Below are positions 1 through 10,480 of a DNA stretch of 64,000 nucleotides, one piece after another. Within the stretch, counting starts at the first letter, position 1. Each line of letters starts with the position of its first letter. Both the position numbers and the translations under genes were made by a program. The stretch is from Protofrankia sp963555925. Its GTDB lineage: Bacteria; Actinomycetota; Actinomycetes; Frankiales; Frankiaceae. The stretch spans positions 108,830 through 172,829 of the forward strand of contig CAUVXJ010000034.1 in assembly GCA_963555925.1 (NCBI GenBank), read 5' to 3'. The notes beneath the pieces were generated by a model. It made no database searches. It was not told the DNA's origin and saw only the letters and a program-made list of their open reading frames with translations.

Positions 1-233
1 ACGGCATCAACGTCCATGACGACAACACGGTCACCCTGGACATGACGCTGACGTCGGCGGCCTGCCCGCTGACCGACGTGATCGAGGACCAGACCCGTTC
101 GGCCCTGACCGACGGGCCGGACGGGCTGGTCAACGACGTGACCATCAACTGGGTCTGGATGCCCCCGTGGGGTCCCGACAAGATCACCGATGACGGTCGC
201 GAACAGCTGCGGGCCCTCGGCTTCAACGTCTGA
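1..233 (+). CDS. Fe-S cluster assembly factor of the MIP18/SufT family, 3' end only
   Basis: The reading frame is open from the window edge (first whole codon at base 3) to TGA at 231-233, giving the last 76 residues. The peptide carries LTSAACPLTDVIEDQ and ends with NWVWMPPWGPDKI followed by GREQLRALGF. That arrangement is typical of actinobacterial MIP18/DUF59 proteins (SufT or PaaD-like), which help load iron-sulfur clusters and usually end the suf operon. The cysteine in AACPLT is the conserved one of the family. The start and any suf neighbours lie outside the window. The gene marks the core-genome edge of the defence island that follows. Family assignment is firm; the exact role is inferred. 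Confidence 0.8.
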   Translation, partial: GINVHDDNTVTLDMTLTSAACPLTDVIEDQTRSALTDGPDGLVNDVTINWVWMPPWGPDKITDDGREQLRALGFNV

Positions 234-278
234 CCCGCCGTTCCGCCGTTCCGCCATCCTCGCACACGTTCCCGGTTC

Positions 279-355
279 ATGATCGGCGCGAGTTTGTTGT
301 TGTGTACGCTTTTCGGCCCGATTCGCGTACCTAGCGACAAACTCGCGCCGATCAT
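279..355. repeat. Palindromic repeat element, copy 1
   Basis: A 77-base imperfect palindrome. The left arm ATGATCGGCGCGAGTTTGT (279-297) is the reverse complement of the right arm ending at 355. Inside it a second short inverted pair, GTACGC and GCGTAC, gives a two-step hairpin. It lies just after the Fe-S gene. Two further copies lie at 19278-19354 and 20408-20483. It could be a REP/MITE-like element or a bidirectional terminator; dispersed copies with variable centres favour a repetitive element. Confidence 0.85.
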
Positions 356-479
356 GGGTGCCGGCCTGCTCCTGTCAGGCCAGTAAGAGCGACCGGCAAT
401 AGGGGCGTGGATGACGGGGCGGTGGGTCGAGCGATGACGGGCGGCAAGTGTGAGGCATGGAAGGGTAGGAGGCTTGGTC

Positions 480-560
480 CACCCCTAGCAGGATTGAAAT
501 GGATGCTGGCGGGCGACCGCTGCGACTCGATAGGATGATCATCCCTGGAGGGATTGCAAC
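480..560 (+). repeat. Fossil CRISPR repeat pair
   Basis: Two degenerate copies of the repeat used by the large array. The second (about 531-560) keeps TGATCATCCCTGGAGGGATT and ends GCAAC instead of GAAAC. The first (480-500) keeps only the 3' two thirds, about 16 of 21 positions, ending GGATTGAAAT. The 30 bases between them would be an old spacer. Orientation matches the main array 10 kb downstream. No leader or cas gene is attached, so this looks like a dead array remnant. Confidence 0.75.
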
Positions 561-693
561 TCGAGTCGATCGACTCTTCTATCTGTTATTGAGACGGTTC
601 TCATCGGATGCCGGGTTGATGGCGATGAGTAGGGGGTCGATTCGCGTCTGTGGACTGCGAGGGTCGGCGTTCGTGCCGATGTCGAATATTGGT

Positions 694-741
694 GATATGT
701 CCAGATTCTATGGCGGTCGGGTACGTTTGATCTTCATCTGA
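694..741 (+). pseudogene. C-terminal remnant of a PIN-domain toxin gene
   Basis: The last 16 codons here read DMSRFYGGRVRLIFI plus stop. The intact PIN toxin at 18517-18918 ends DMSRLCGDQVYLIAV plus stop. At DNA level the two tails share about 37 of 48 positions. No PIN core, antitoxin or plausible start is present upstream, so it is a decayed tail and not a functional gene. The frame is open back to 499 but that upstream part does not resemble a PIN domain. Confidence 0.65.
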
Positions 742-784
742 AGCGACCCCATGCGCTCCGCAGGGGGAGCGCCACCCTCCATTG

Positions 785-871
785 ATCGTCGCCACCGTCC
801 GCGGCGATGACCGCTGCGAGCCCATCGAGCCGTTCCCCGTCACCTTCCGCCCCGCCGACCTGTTGGCCTGA
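785..871 (+). pseudogene. C-terminal remnant of a Uma2-family gene
   Basis: In the frame ending at TGA 869-871 the peptide contains VATVRGDD and EPFPVTFRPADLLA, nearly the same as the end of the intact Uma2 gene at 20582-21244 (VATIRGDD and EPFPVTFHPADLLT). Only 28 codons are left, without the PD-(D/E)XK core, so it cannot be active. It lies on the opposite strand to the intact copy. Confidence 0.75.
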
Positions 872-937
872 GTCCCGCTTGAGGCCGCGACACAGGCCGA
901 TGGACAGCCTGCCCCAATTCTGGTCATACTTTTGACT

Positions 938-1225
938 ATGACCACCGTCCTGCCCTTGGCTGAAGTCAAGTCTCATCTGTCGGAACTCGTCGGGCGGGTT
1001 CACGATCAACATGAACGCGTCACCGTCACGGTCCACGGCCACCCGTCGGCCGTCCTACTTGCCGTCGAGGATCTGGAGTCGCTGGAGGAAACACTGGCGA
1101 TTCTGTCCGACCCGGCGACGGTCCGTCGGCTTGCCGAGTCCGAGGCCGAGCTCGCGCGCGGAGAGATCGTCACCGAGGACGAACTTGCTGCCGCGATGGC
1201 CGACCGTTACCGTTCGTCGCGGTGA
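938..1225 (+). CDS. Phd/YefM-type antitoxin
   Basis: A 95-residue protein. The N-terminus (LPLAEVKSHLSELVGRV, then VTVTVHGHPSAVLLAVEDLESL) is the classic Phd/YefM fold, which binds its own operator as a dimer. The acidic C-terminal third would wrap the toxin. The toxin gene overlaps its stop by four bases (GTGA). A TTG at 932 is also in frame, but ATG 938 gives the usual family start. A CATACT hexamer lies eight bases upstream of that ATG, suggesting a leaderless transcript. Antitoxins of this family normally repress their own promoter. Family call is strong; activity is untested. Confidence 0.87.
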   Translation: MTTVLPLAEVKSHLSELVGRVHDQHERVTVTVHGHPSAVLLAVEDLESLEETLAILSDPATVRRLAESEAELARGEIVTEDELAAAMADRYRSSR

Positions 1226-1515
1226 CCCTACCGTCCGATCCGTCCGCCCGATACCGCCTGGTCACTACCTCGACCGTGCGTCGCGCACTGGCTGAGCGCC
1301 TTCCGGAGGCTGTTGCGTTCGCTGTGCATGCATTCATCACCGGTCCGCTCCTCGTGCATCCGTACCGGGTGGGCAAGCGACTGACACCGCCATTACAAGA
1401 CCGCATGAGCGCACGCCGTGGAACCTACCGGATCATCTATCGAGTGGATGATGACGACATGACCGTCACCGTCATTGATGTCGACCATCGCGGCGATGTC
1501 TACCGGGTCCACTGA
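1222..1515 (+). CDS. RelE/ParE-family toxin
   Basis: A 97-residue basic protein starting at the GTG of the GTGA overlap with the antitoxin. Landmarks are the central GKRLTPPLQDRMSARRGTYRIIYRVDDD and the C-terminal VTVIDVDHRGDVYR, the usual RelE-type beta strands. RelE members cleave mRNA in the ribosomal A site while ParE members poison gyrase; the R-x-YRI-IYRVDDD pattern is closer to RelE, but the sequence alone does not settle it. It pairs with the Phd-type antitoxin, a common mixed RelBE arrangement. The pair stands directly upstream of the cas operon region. Confidence 0.85.
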   Translation: MTLPSDPSARYRLVTTSTVRRALAERLPEAVAFAVHAFITGPLLVHPYRVGKRLTPPLQDRMSARRGTYRIIYRVDDDDMTVTVIDVDHRGDVYRVH

Positions 1516-2106
1516 CGCGGTAGACATCCATCCGCGGAAACGACGGAACCGCGACGAGGACGGGCCGCAGCGAAGCGTCGAGCACAGAGCCGTTCGGTTA
1601 TTTGGCTATTTGGCTATTTGGCTATTTGGCTATTTGGCTATTTGGCTATACTAATTCGATCATTTTACGTGTGCCCGGGGCACCGTGCGAGACGGTAAGT
1701 CAGCCTGCCAGGTGAACGGGGTGCCCTGTCGGACGTCACGTTCCCCTTCCGGCCGACACCTGTCGGGATGATGGCGTGCGATAGCTCTGTTATAGAGATT
1801 CTTATGTCAAAGACGCTGCGGCCAGATCGCATCTCCTATCCGCAACCTGCCGCGCCGCGAGGGACACCTATGGCGACCAGTGAGGGGATCGCTTGCGGAG
1901 CCGATCGACTACTGAAACGGCTTTCTGTCAGGTTAAACGATCTTGATGGCTGTCAGCAGAGCATCGGGAGGCTGTCGTCCCGGTCGTCCGTCAGTACCTG
2001 ATGGATGAGGGCGGTGTTGTGGGCGGCGCTGTGGGCGGCTTGGCGGGTACGGGCGCGCGCTGCCGACAACGGACAAGACCAGGGCACGGAGGATCGGGGG
2101 AGTCGG
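1516..2106. other. Intergenic region upstream of the cas operon
   Basis: This 591-base gap contains the octamer tandem repeat (1599-1646), a TATACT hexamer next to it, and short imperfect inverted repeats around 1675-1760. I see no convincing gene. The cas operon promoter should lie in it, but beyond the hexamer near 1647, about 460 bases from cas6, no promoter stands out. Confidence 0.5.
1599..1646. repeat. Tandem repeat, 8-bp unit x 6
   Basis: Six perfect copies of TATTTGGC, AT-rich against its surroundings, followed by TATACT (from about 1647), which looks like a strong -10 hexamer. The TTGGCT-like boxes created by the repeat could act as -35 elements, so copy number might tune a promoter; this is inference. 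Confidence 0.85.
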
Positions 2107-2796
2107 ATGAGATTTCGGGTGGATGTCGCCGCGGACGTGGACAGCATTCCGTGGCCGCAGGTGTTCAGCCCTGCGCGCGGGGTGGCCTACGACCTGATCC
2201 GCGCTCAGGATGAGGCGTTGGCGGTCGAGCTGCACGACCACGGCTATGCGGGCAGTTCGCTGCGTCCACTGGGTCTTTCGTCGCCGTGTTTCCGTGGCGC
2301 GGGCCGGCGCACCGGCGTGTACGGCGCATCCGGCGACGGTTCGGTCTGGTTCGGCTCGCCGGTGCCTCGGGTGGCCGCGGCGCTGCTGGCAGGTATCGCG
2401 GGACGTCCGGAAATCCGCTGGGGCACAGTCGCGTTGCGGGTGCGGGGTGTACAGCTGGAACCGACGCCCGATCACAGTTCGGGGGAAGCCGTCTTTTCGA
2501 CGGTGACACCGTTGCTGGTGAAGGTCGAGGACCGGTTCATCCACCCCGACCATCCGCGGTATGTGGAGCAGCTGTGCCACAACCTGCGGCACAAGGCGGA
2601 CGTGCTGGGTCTGCCCAACGACGTCGAGGTCGAGGTCGTGTCGAGCGGACCACCACGCAAGTTCCTGGTGCAACGTGCACCTCGACACGGAAGTACCGTC
2701 CAGCTGCGAGTGCAGGCATCGGGTTCGTTGCTTGACGCCCTTTATGAATGGGGTCTGGGGCTCAACACGAACCAGGGATTCGGCTGGATCCGATGA
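2107..2796 (+). CDS. cas6: CRISPR RNA endoribonuclease Cas6
   Basis: A 229-residue protein that should cut the long CRISPR transcript within each repeat and stay on the crRNA as a Cascade subunit. The C-terminal glycine-rich loop GLGLNTNQGFGWIR is the Cas6 signature; a FSPARGVAYDLI...LHDHGY segment near the N-terminus fits the first ferredoxin-like fold. ATG 2107 follows a GGGGGA Shine-Dalgarno box. An in-frame ATG at 2005 would add a low-quality Ala/Arg-rich extension and is less likely. It heads the operon and overlaps cas8 by ATGA. The catalytic residues of Cas6 vary, so I did not assign them. Confidence 0.88.
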   Translation: MRFRVDVAADVDSIPWPQVFSPARGVAYDLIRAQDEALAVELHDHGYAGSSLRPLGLSSPCFRGAGRRTGVYGASGDGSVWFGSPVPRVAAALLAGIAGRPEIRWGTVALRVRGVQLEPTPDHSSGEAVFSTVTPLLVKVEDRFIHPDHPRYVEQLCHNLRHKADVLGLPNDVEVEVVSSGPPRKFLVQRAPRHGSTVQLRVQASGSLLDALYEWGLGLNTNQGFGWIR

Positions 2797-4259
2797 GCGG
2801 ACCACCGTATTATTCCGGCGAGCAGTTACGGACGGACATGCTGGCCTGTACGCATCATCCGATCCAGCGGAGCGGCGCGTGGGCGGTGACGACCCTTGCG
2901 GGCCGCGACCGTCCCGATGAGGTGACGGCGGCGGATCTCGACGCTGTCGCGGCCCGGATCGTACGGGATGTAGTGCGGGCATCCATGGCGGCCAAGGACC
3001 ATCCGGCCTATGACTGGTGGAAAGTCCTGTACGCGCTGTTCCCGAACGCGAAACCGACCCACGCGGGCCGGCCCCGGGACGCGGCCGTCCTGACCGGTGA
3101 GGTGGAACGGTTCTTCGCCGTGGATCGAGCGGTGGACATGCTGCGACCGTGTGTGTTCTGCGGTGCGATGGCCGGGACGCTGTGGGCGAAGTCGATGTTG
3201 CCGATGTTCGATACCACCAAGTTCCGCAACACGCTGCCGCCGGGCGTAGCCGGCTGGCCGGTGTGCCGGGCGTGCCGGATCGCGGTGTGGGCGATGCCGT
3301 ACGGCGCCGCGGTGACGGCAGGGTCCGCGACCGTGCTGACCTGCGACAACGACCTGATCGAGCGGGACTTTGTGACGACGAACTGCGAGCGCGCCGCCCG
3401 GATCCAGCAGGCCGGATTCAGCTCCCTGTCGTCGAACGCCGCACCGGAAACGGTGACGTTGTGGGCGTTGCGAACCTATGCGAGGCGGCCCGAGACGCAA
3501 CCGCGACCGGTTGCCACCACCTTGTGGATGTTCAAGAACGACAATCAGGAGCCGTGGTTGCGTGTCACGGCTACCCGCCTTGCGGTTGTGCGATTCCTGC
3601 GTGCGCTGCCGACGGAACCCCCCGCCTACCGTGGCTGGCGCCGGCTCGAACGTGCGATGACCCGGCGGGCTGCGGACGGAACGGTCGTCCGCAGCGGTCA
3701 CGACGCCATTGCCCGCACGTTGTTCGATCCGGTCAACGCTCACCGGGACCGGCTGTTGGTCGAACTGTTCAACCGCCGTGAATCGGTCGAGAAGACGTCG
3801 GGATCAACCCTGCGCGCTTGGCAGGCTTTATCCGCGTTGTACTTGAGGGAGATGTGTGGAATGGATACGGGTGACCTGAAACCTGTCACCGGGCTGCTGG
3901 TCGACTGGATCACGGCCGAGAAGAATCCGCGTGGGCGGTTCAACGAGTATCGGAGAGCGGCCGGGCGGACGTTCGCGTTGCAACGCCTGCTGATGGAGGC
4001 GAGCGCCCGGCTGCTGCTCGACGGGCGTCGTCCGTCAGACATCACCGGGGTGACCGGGCCGTTGCTGGCATCGACGTCACAGGGGTGGCGGCTGCGCGGG
4101 CAGCTGTTTTTCGAGGTTGTCGCCGAGCTGGTCGCACGTGACGCCGCTATCGGAACAAAGGACGAATCCGAGGAGCCCGACGAGCGGGACGGGCCGCTGG
4201 TGGGGTTCGGCCGGGATACCGACGAAGACGATGACGACAGTGACGGGGGGTACGCCTGA
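2793..4259 (+). CDS. cas8: Cas8-type large subunit, CXXC-CXXC (Cst1-like) family
   Basis: A 488-residue protein placed between cas6 and cas7, where the large Cascade subunit sits in type I-B (Tneap) loci. Two cysteine pairs, C120/C123 (CVFC) and C158/C161 (CRAC), form a zinc-ribbon-like element, the mark of the Cst1 family. The subunit is expected to read the PAM and stabilise the opened target strand. It ends in a very acidic tail (DDDDSDGGYA). It starts at the ATGA shared with cas6 and its TGA shares one base with the cas7 ATG, so the three are translationally coupled. Overall sequence is divergent, so the family name rests on position plus the cysteines. Confidence 0.75.
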   Translation: MSGPPYYSGEQLRTDMLACTHHPIQRSGAWAVTTLAGRDRPDEVTAADLDAVAARIVRDVVRASMAAKDHPAYDWWKVLYALFPNAKPTHAGRPRDAAVLTGEVERFFAVDRAVDMLRPCVFCGAMAGTLWAKSMLPMFDTTKFRNTLPPGVAGWPVCRACRIAVWAMPYGAAVTAGSATVLTCDNDLIERDFVTTNCERAARIQQAGFSSLSSNAAPETVTLWALRTYARRPETQPRPVATTLWMFKNDNQEPWLRVTATRLAVVRFLRALPTEPPAYRGWRRLERAMTRRAADGTVVRSGHDAIARTLFDPVNAHRDRLLVELFNRRESVEKTSGSTLRAWQALSALYLREMCGMDTGDLKPVTGLLVDWITAEKNPRGRFNEYRRAAGRTFALQRLLMEASARLLLDGRRPSDITGVTGPLLASTSQGWRLRGQLFFEVVAELVARDAAIGTKDESEEPDERDGPLVGFGRDTDEDDDDSDGGYA

Positions 4260-5316
4260 TGGCGTTTCTGGCAGGCAAGATGGTGCTCGCGGTGGAGGCG
4301 GGCGCACCGAACAACGGTGCCGGTGACGGGACGACCGGCAGGGTGAAGAAGACCCGGATCCGCGGCCGGGACTACCCGTATGTGTCCGCGCAGGCGTTCC
4401 GCCGGTGGCTGCGGGACACGATGGCCGCCGCCGGATCGGTGCCGTCACCGACCGAGCGGGTCGGCAAGGCGCAGGGTAAGGCACAGAAGGCGACCACGGC
4501 CGCGGACCCCATCCAGTACGTCGACGACGACCTGTTCGGTTACATGAAAGCCACGGCGAAATCCGACGACGCGGCCACGACCGTGCGGGATACCCCGTTC
4601 ATGGTCGGTACGTTCCTCGCCGTCGAGCCGGTGCGCCCGACCGAGGATTTCGGCGTGATGTCCCGGAACATTTCCGATCCTGTCCTGCACGCGCACGAGT
4701 TCTACACCGCGGACCTGGCGGCGCCGTTCCTGCTTGATGTCCCTCGGGTGGGCACGTTCACCCTGCAGGCCGCGGACGGGTCGGGACGGCCGAACTACCT
4801 CGACGAGAAGACCGCGCTTGCTGTCGCGTCGGCGGTACAGGCGGGTGCCACCACGCAGACGTTTCGTGATCATAGTGCGGTGCGCCTGCCGCTGGCGCCA
4901 CGGCGGGAACGGGTCGCGGTCCTGTTCGAGGGGCTGGCGGAGCTTGCCGGCGGTGCGAAAAAGGCGTTGCACTACGGTGACCGCGTCCCGGCGTTGCTCG
5001 TGATGGTGCCGATGGCAGGTGGGGTGAACCCACTCGGTTTCGTGATCGACGGCGCGGCGGACGGCACCGGTCTTCAGGTCCGCGGTGACGTGCTCCGCGG
5101 GGAACTGGCCGCGTGGCAGGGCGAATGGGAGCCGCCGGTGCTCGTCGGCTGGCGGCCGGGTTTCCGGGACGTCCTGCGCAAGCAGTTCGAGGCTGACCTC
5201 GCCGAGGAGATCACCGCCGGCACAGTTGTGATCGGGCATCCGCGGACGGTGCTCCTGGCCTTGGCCGCACGGGTCCGCTCCGGGCAGCACGACGCCTGGT
5301 TCGACGACCCGGCCCG

Positions 5317-5320
<4 letters not shown>
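4259..5320 (+). CDS. cas7: Cascade backbone protein Cas7 (Cst2/DevR family)
   Basis: A 353-residue protein expected to polymerise along the crRNA spacer as the backbone of the interference complex. The start FLAGKMVLAVEAGAPNNG followed by RIRGRDYPYVSAQAFRRWLR is typical of the DevR/Cst2 branch of Cas7; later landmarks are MSRNISDPVLHAHEFYTADL and LFEGLAELAGGAKKALHYGD. It is coupled to cas8 upstream (TGATG) and to cas5-cas3 downstream (GTGA). A loop around residues 65-105 with many Lys and Asp residues is less conserved. DevR homologues were first studied in myxobacterial development; nothing here suggests a developmental role. Confidence 0.9.
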
Positions 5321-8531
<3,211 letters not shown>

Positions 8532-8535
<4 letters not shown>

Positions 8536-9092
8536 GCGACATCAGCCCTGCGAGCGATGCCGCCGAGCCTGGGAGCGATGTTGGCAAGGCTGTGAGCGAT
8601 GCCGCCGATGGCGGGCTCGGCGGGGTTCACATCAAGTACCTGCTGCACTGCCCACGTCAGCTCTGGCTCTACATGCGCGGCTACCGTCCGGAGGCTTCCA
8701 GCGATCTGGTCGCCTTCGGTGAGGTTGTGGACGACACCACCTACACCCGCCGCCGCGACATCGACCTCGGCGAGGCGAAGATCGACTGGGTCACCACCGG
8801 CGCGGTCGTCCACGAGACCAAGTCCTCCCGTGCCCCATCAGCCGACCACGAGGCCCAGGTTCGCCATTACTGCCTGCTCCTGGAACGGCGCGGGGTCCAC
8901 GTGCGCGGCGGGACCGTCCACTACCCGCTGATCCGCCGGACGGTCACCGTGAGCTGGGACGACCAGGCCCGCGCCACCGCGCTGGACGCCGAGCGCCAAG
9001 CCCGAGCCGTCATCGCCGCGCCGTCGATACCACCACGGCTGGAGCGCCGCCGGTGCCGCGGCTGTTCCTACATCGACTACTGCTGGGGGTAA
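8532..9092 (+). CDS. cas4: Cas4 adaptation exonuclease
   Basis: A 186-residue RecB-like nuclease with an Fe-S cluster that trims pre-spacers and helps pick PAM-bearing DNA. The cluster cysteines are visible: C40 in LLHCPRQLWLY and C175, C178 and C184 near the C-terminus (CRGCSYIDYC). The nuclease core shows FGEVVDDTTY, an acidic DIDLGEAKIDW stretch, and VHETKSSRA with the catalytic Glu and Lys. The first 30 residues are a variable Ser/Asp/Ala-rich extension with repeated VSDAA-like units. It starts at the GTGA overlap with cas5-cas3 and ends 38 bases before the cas1 ATG. Confidence 0.9.
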
Positions 9093-9130
9093 GGTATGAT
9101 CAACTATCGTCGGGCATCCTGGCGCCAGGC

Positions 9131-10104
9131 ATGAGCGCGGCCGGCCGTACCTACTGGCTGACCGAACCGTGCCGCATCCGCCGCGAGGACAACAGCCTGC
9201 GCATCGAACGGGCCGACGCCAGCCCCATCCACGTCCCGATCACCGACGTCCGTGACCTGGTGACGTTCGACCACGTCGACATCAACACCGTGGCGGTGTC
9301 GCTGCTGGGCCGGCACGGCGTGATGGTCCACATCCTGGATCATTATGGCAACTATGCGGGCGCCGTGACACCGGATGAGGACATGTCGTCGGCTCAGGTG
9401 GTCCGCTGCCAGGTTGCCCTCACCGCGGACCCGGAGCGACGCGTCGCCGTCGCCCGCTCACTGGTAGCCACGACCGCGGCGAACGTGCGCTGGACACCGA
9501 ACATCTCGATCGCGCCCTGGACACCCTTACCGCCCAGCTCCCGGACTGTCACAGTGCCGAGCAACTCATGGGCGCCGAGGGGAACTTCCGCCGGACGGCC
9601 TGGGGCGTGTTCGACACGATCCTGCCGGCCTGGCTGCGCCTGGACGGCCGTACCCGCCGCCCGCCGAGCAACGCCGGGAACGCCTTCATCAGTTACGTCA
9701 ACAGCATCGTCTACGCCCGCCTCCTCACCGCCATCCGCTGCACGCCGCTGCACCCGGCGCTCGGGTTTCTGCACGCCGACACCGACCGCCGCCGCAACAC
9801 CCTCGCCCTGGACCTGGCCGAACCGTTCAAGCCGCTGTTCGCCGAACGTCTTCTGCGCCGCGCCGCCGCGCAGAAGACCCTGCGTCCCTCCGACTTCGAA
9901 AGCGACGTCGGCAAGGCCTCGCTCAGCCGTGACGGCCGTAAGAAGGTCGCCACGATGATCCGGGAAGAGCTCGCCACGACCGTCTACCACCGGACGTTGC
10001 GCCGCAAGGTCTCCTACGAAGAGCTCATCCACTTCGAGGCCCTCAAGATTGTTCGCCTCTGTCTGGAGGACACGCCCTACAAGCCGTTCCGGCCCTGGTG
10101 GTGA
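9131..10104 (+). pseudogene. cas1: cas1 integrase gene interrupted by a frameshift
   Basis: The N-terminal half is read from ATG 9131 (RTYWLTEPCRIRREDNSLRI, later DHYGNYAG) and matches the Cas1 beta-sandwich domain up to about base 9490. The rest of Cas1 continues only in another frame, beginning LDTEHLDRALDTL at 9490 and running to TGA 10104. That second part holds the catalytic triad: Glu in MGAEGNFRR, His in GFLHAD and Glu in DLAEPFKP. One missing base near 9490 would explain the break. No canonical slippery heptamer is present. As written, no full Cas1 is made and spacer acquisition should fail. In a draft assembly a sequencing error is equally possible. Confidence 0.8.
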
Positions 10105-10107
10105 CCC

Positions 10108-10371
10108 GTGTTCGTCGTGCTCGTCTATGACACCGCAGCCGAACGTAACCCCGTCGTCCTCAGGACCTGCCGCAAGTACCTGAACTGGACACAGCGCAGC
10201 GTGTTCGAAGGGGAGCTGTCCGCCGCGCAGTACCGAGCGCTTCTCGCGGCCCTTCGCGCCCATCTTGATCTCGACTATGACAGCATCCGGGTCTACCGGA
10301 CGCGGTCGCCGCACCTGGTGGAGACCGAGTGGCTCGGACGCGCGACGGGCAACCAGGACTCCATCCTCTAG
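10108..10371 (+). CDS. cas2: Cas2 adaptation protein
   Basis: An 87-residue protein starting at GTG 10108, three bases after the cas1 stop. FVVLVYDTAAERNP carries the strand-1 Asp typical of Cas2, and RTCRKYLNWTQRSVFEGELS follows the usual helix-strand order. Cas2 forms the dimer that bridges two Cas1 dimers during spacer integration. Length is normal. It is the last gene of the operon, and the CRISPR leader begins right after it. Confidence 0.92.
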   Translation: MFVVLVYDTAAERNPVVLRTCRKYLNWTQRSVFEGELSAAQYRALLAALRAHLDLDYDSIRVYRTRSPHLVETEWLGRATGNQDSIL

Positions 10372-10480
10372 AATGACGATCAAGGCTCTGACCTGCGGCG
10401 TTGCACTACCGCCGGACCGCTGCAGAACAGGCCCCGGATCGACCCCGCAAACCGCCTGTGACCTGCGAGTTTATCTTCGG
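10372..10480 (+). promoter_or_regulatory. CRISPR leader
   Basis: The 109 bases between the cas2 stop and the first repeat. This end is the leader because it adjoins cas2 and because the neighbouring repeats are uniform while the far end is degenerate. It should hold the array promoter and the Cas1-Cas2 recognition site. It is short and less AT-rich than many leaders; the only AT-leaning stretch is near 10470 (GAGTTTATC). I could not fix a promoter. Confidence 0.7.

Noticed and set aside
499..741. A complete 80-codon gene on the plus strand at the left edge
   Set aside because: It runs through a fossil CRISPR repeat and only its last 16 codons match a protein family, so it is treated as a pseudogene tail.
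1768..2001. A 77-codon plus-strand frame upstream of cas6
   Set aside because: The composition is unlike a protein, it has no ribosome-binding box, and it resembles nothing known; it lies in the probable cas promoter region.
9484..9496. Programmed ribosomal frameshift as the explanation of the cas1 break
   Set aside because: There is no slippery heptamer or adjacent stable stem, and Cas1 is not known to use frameshifting.
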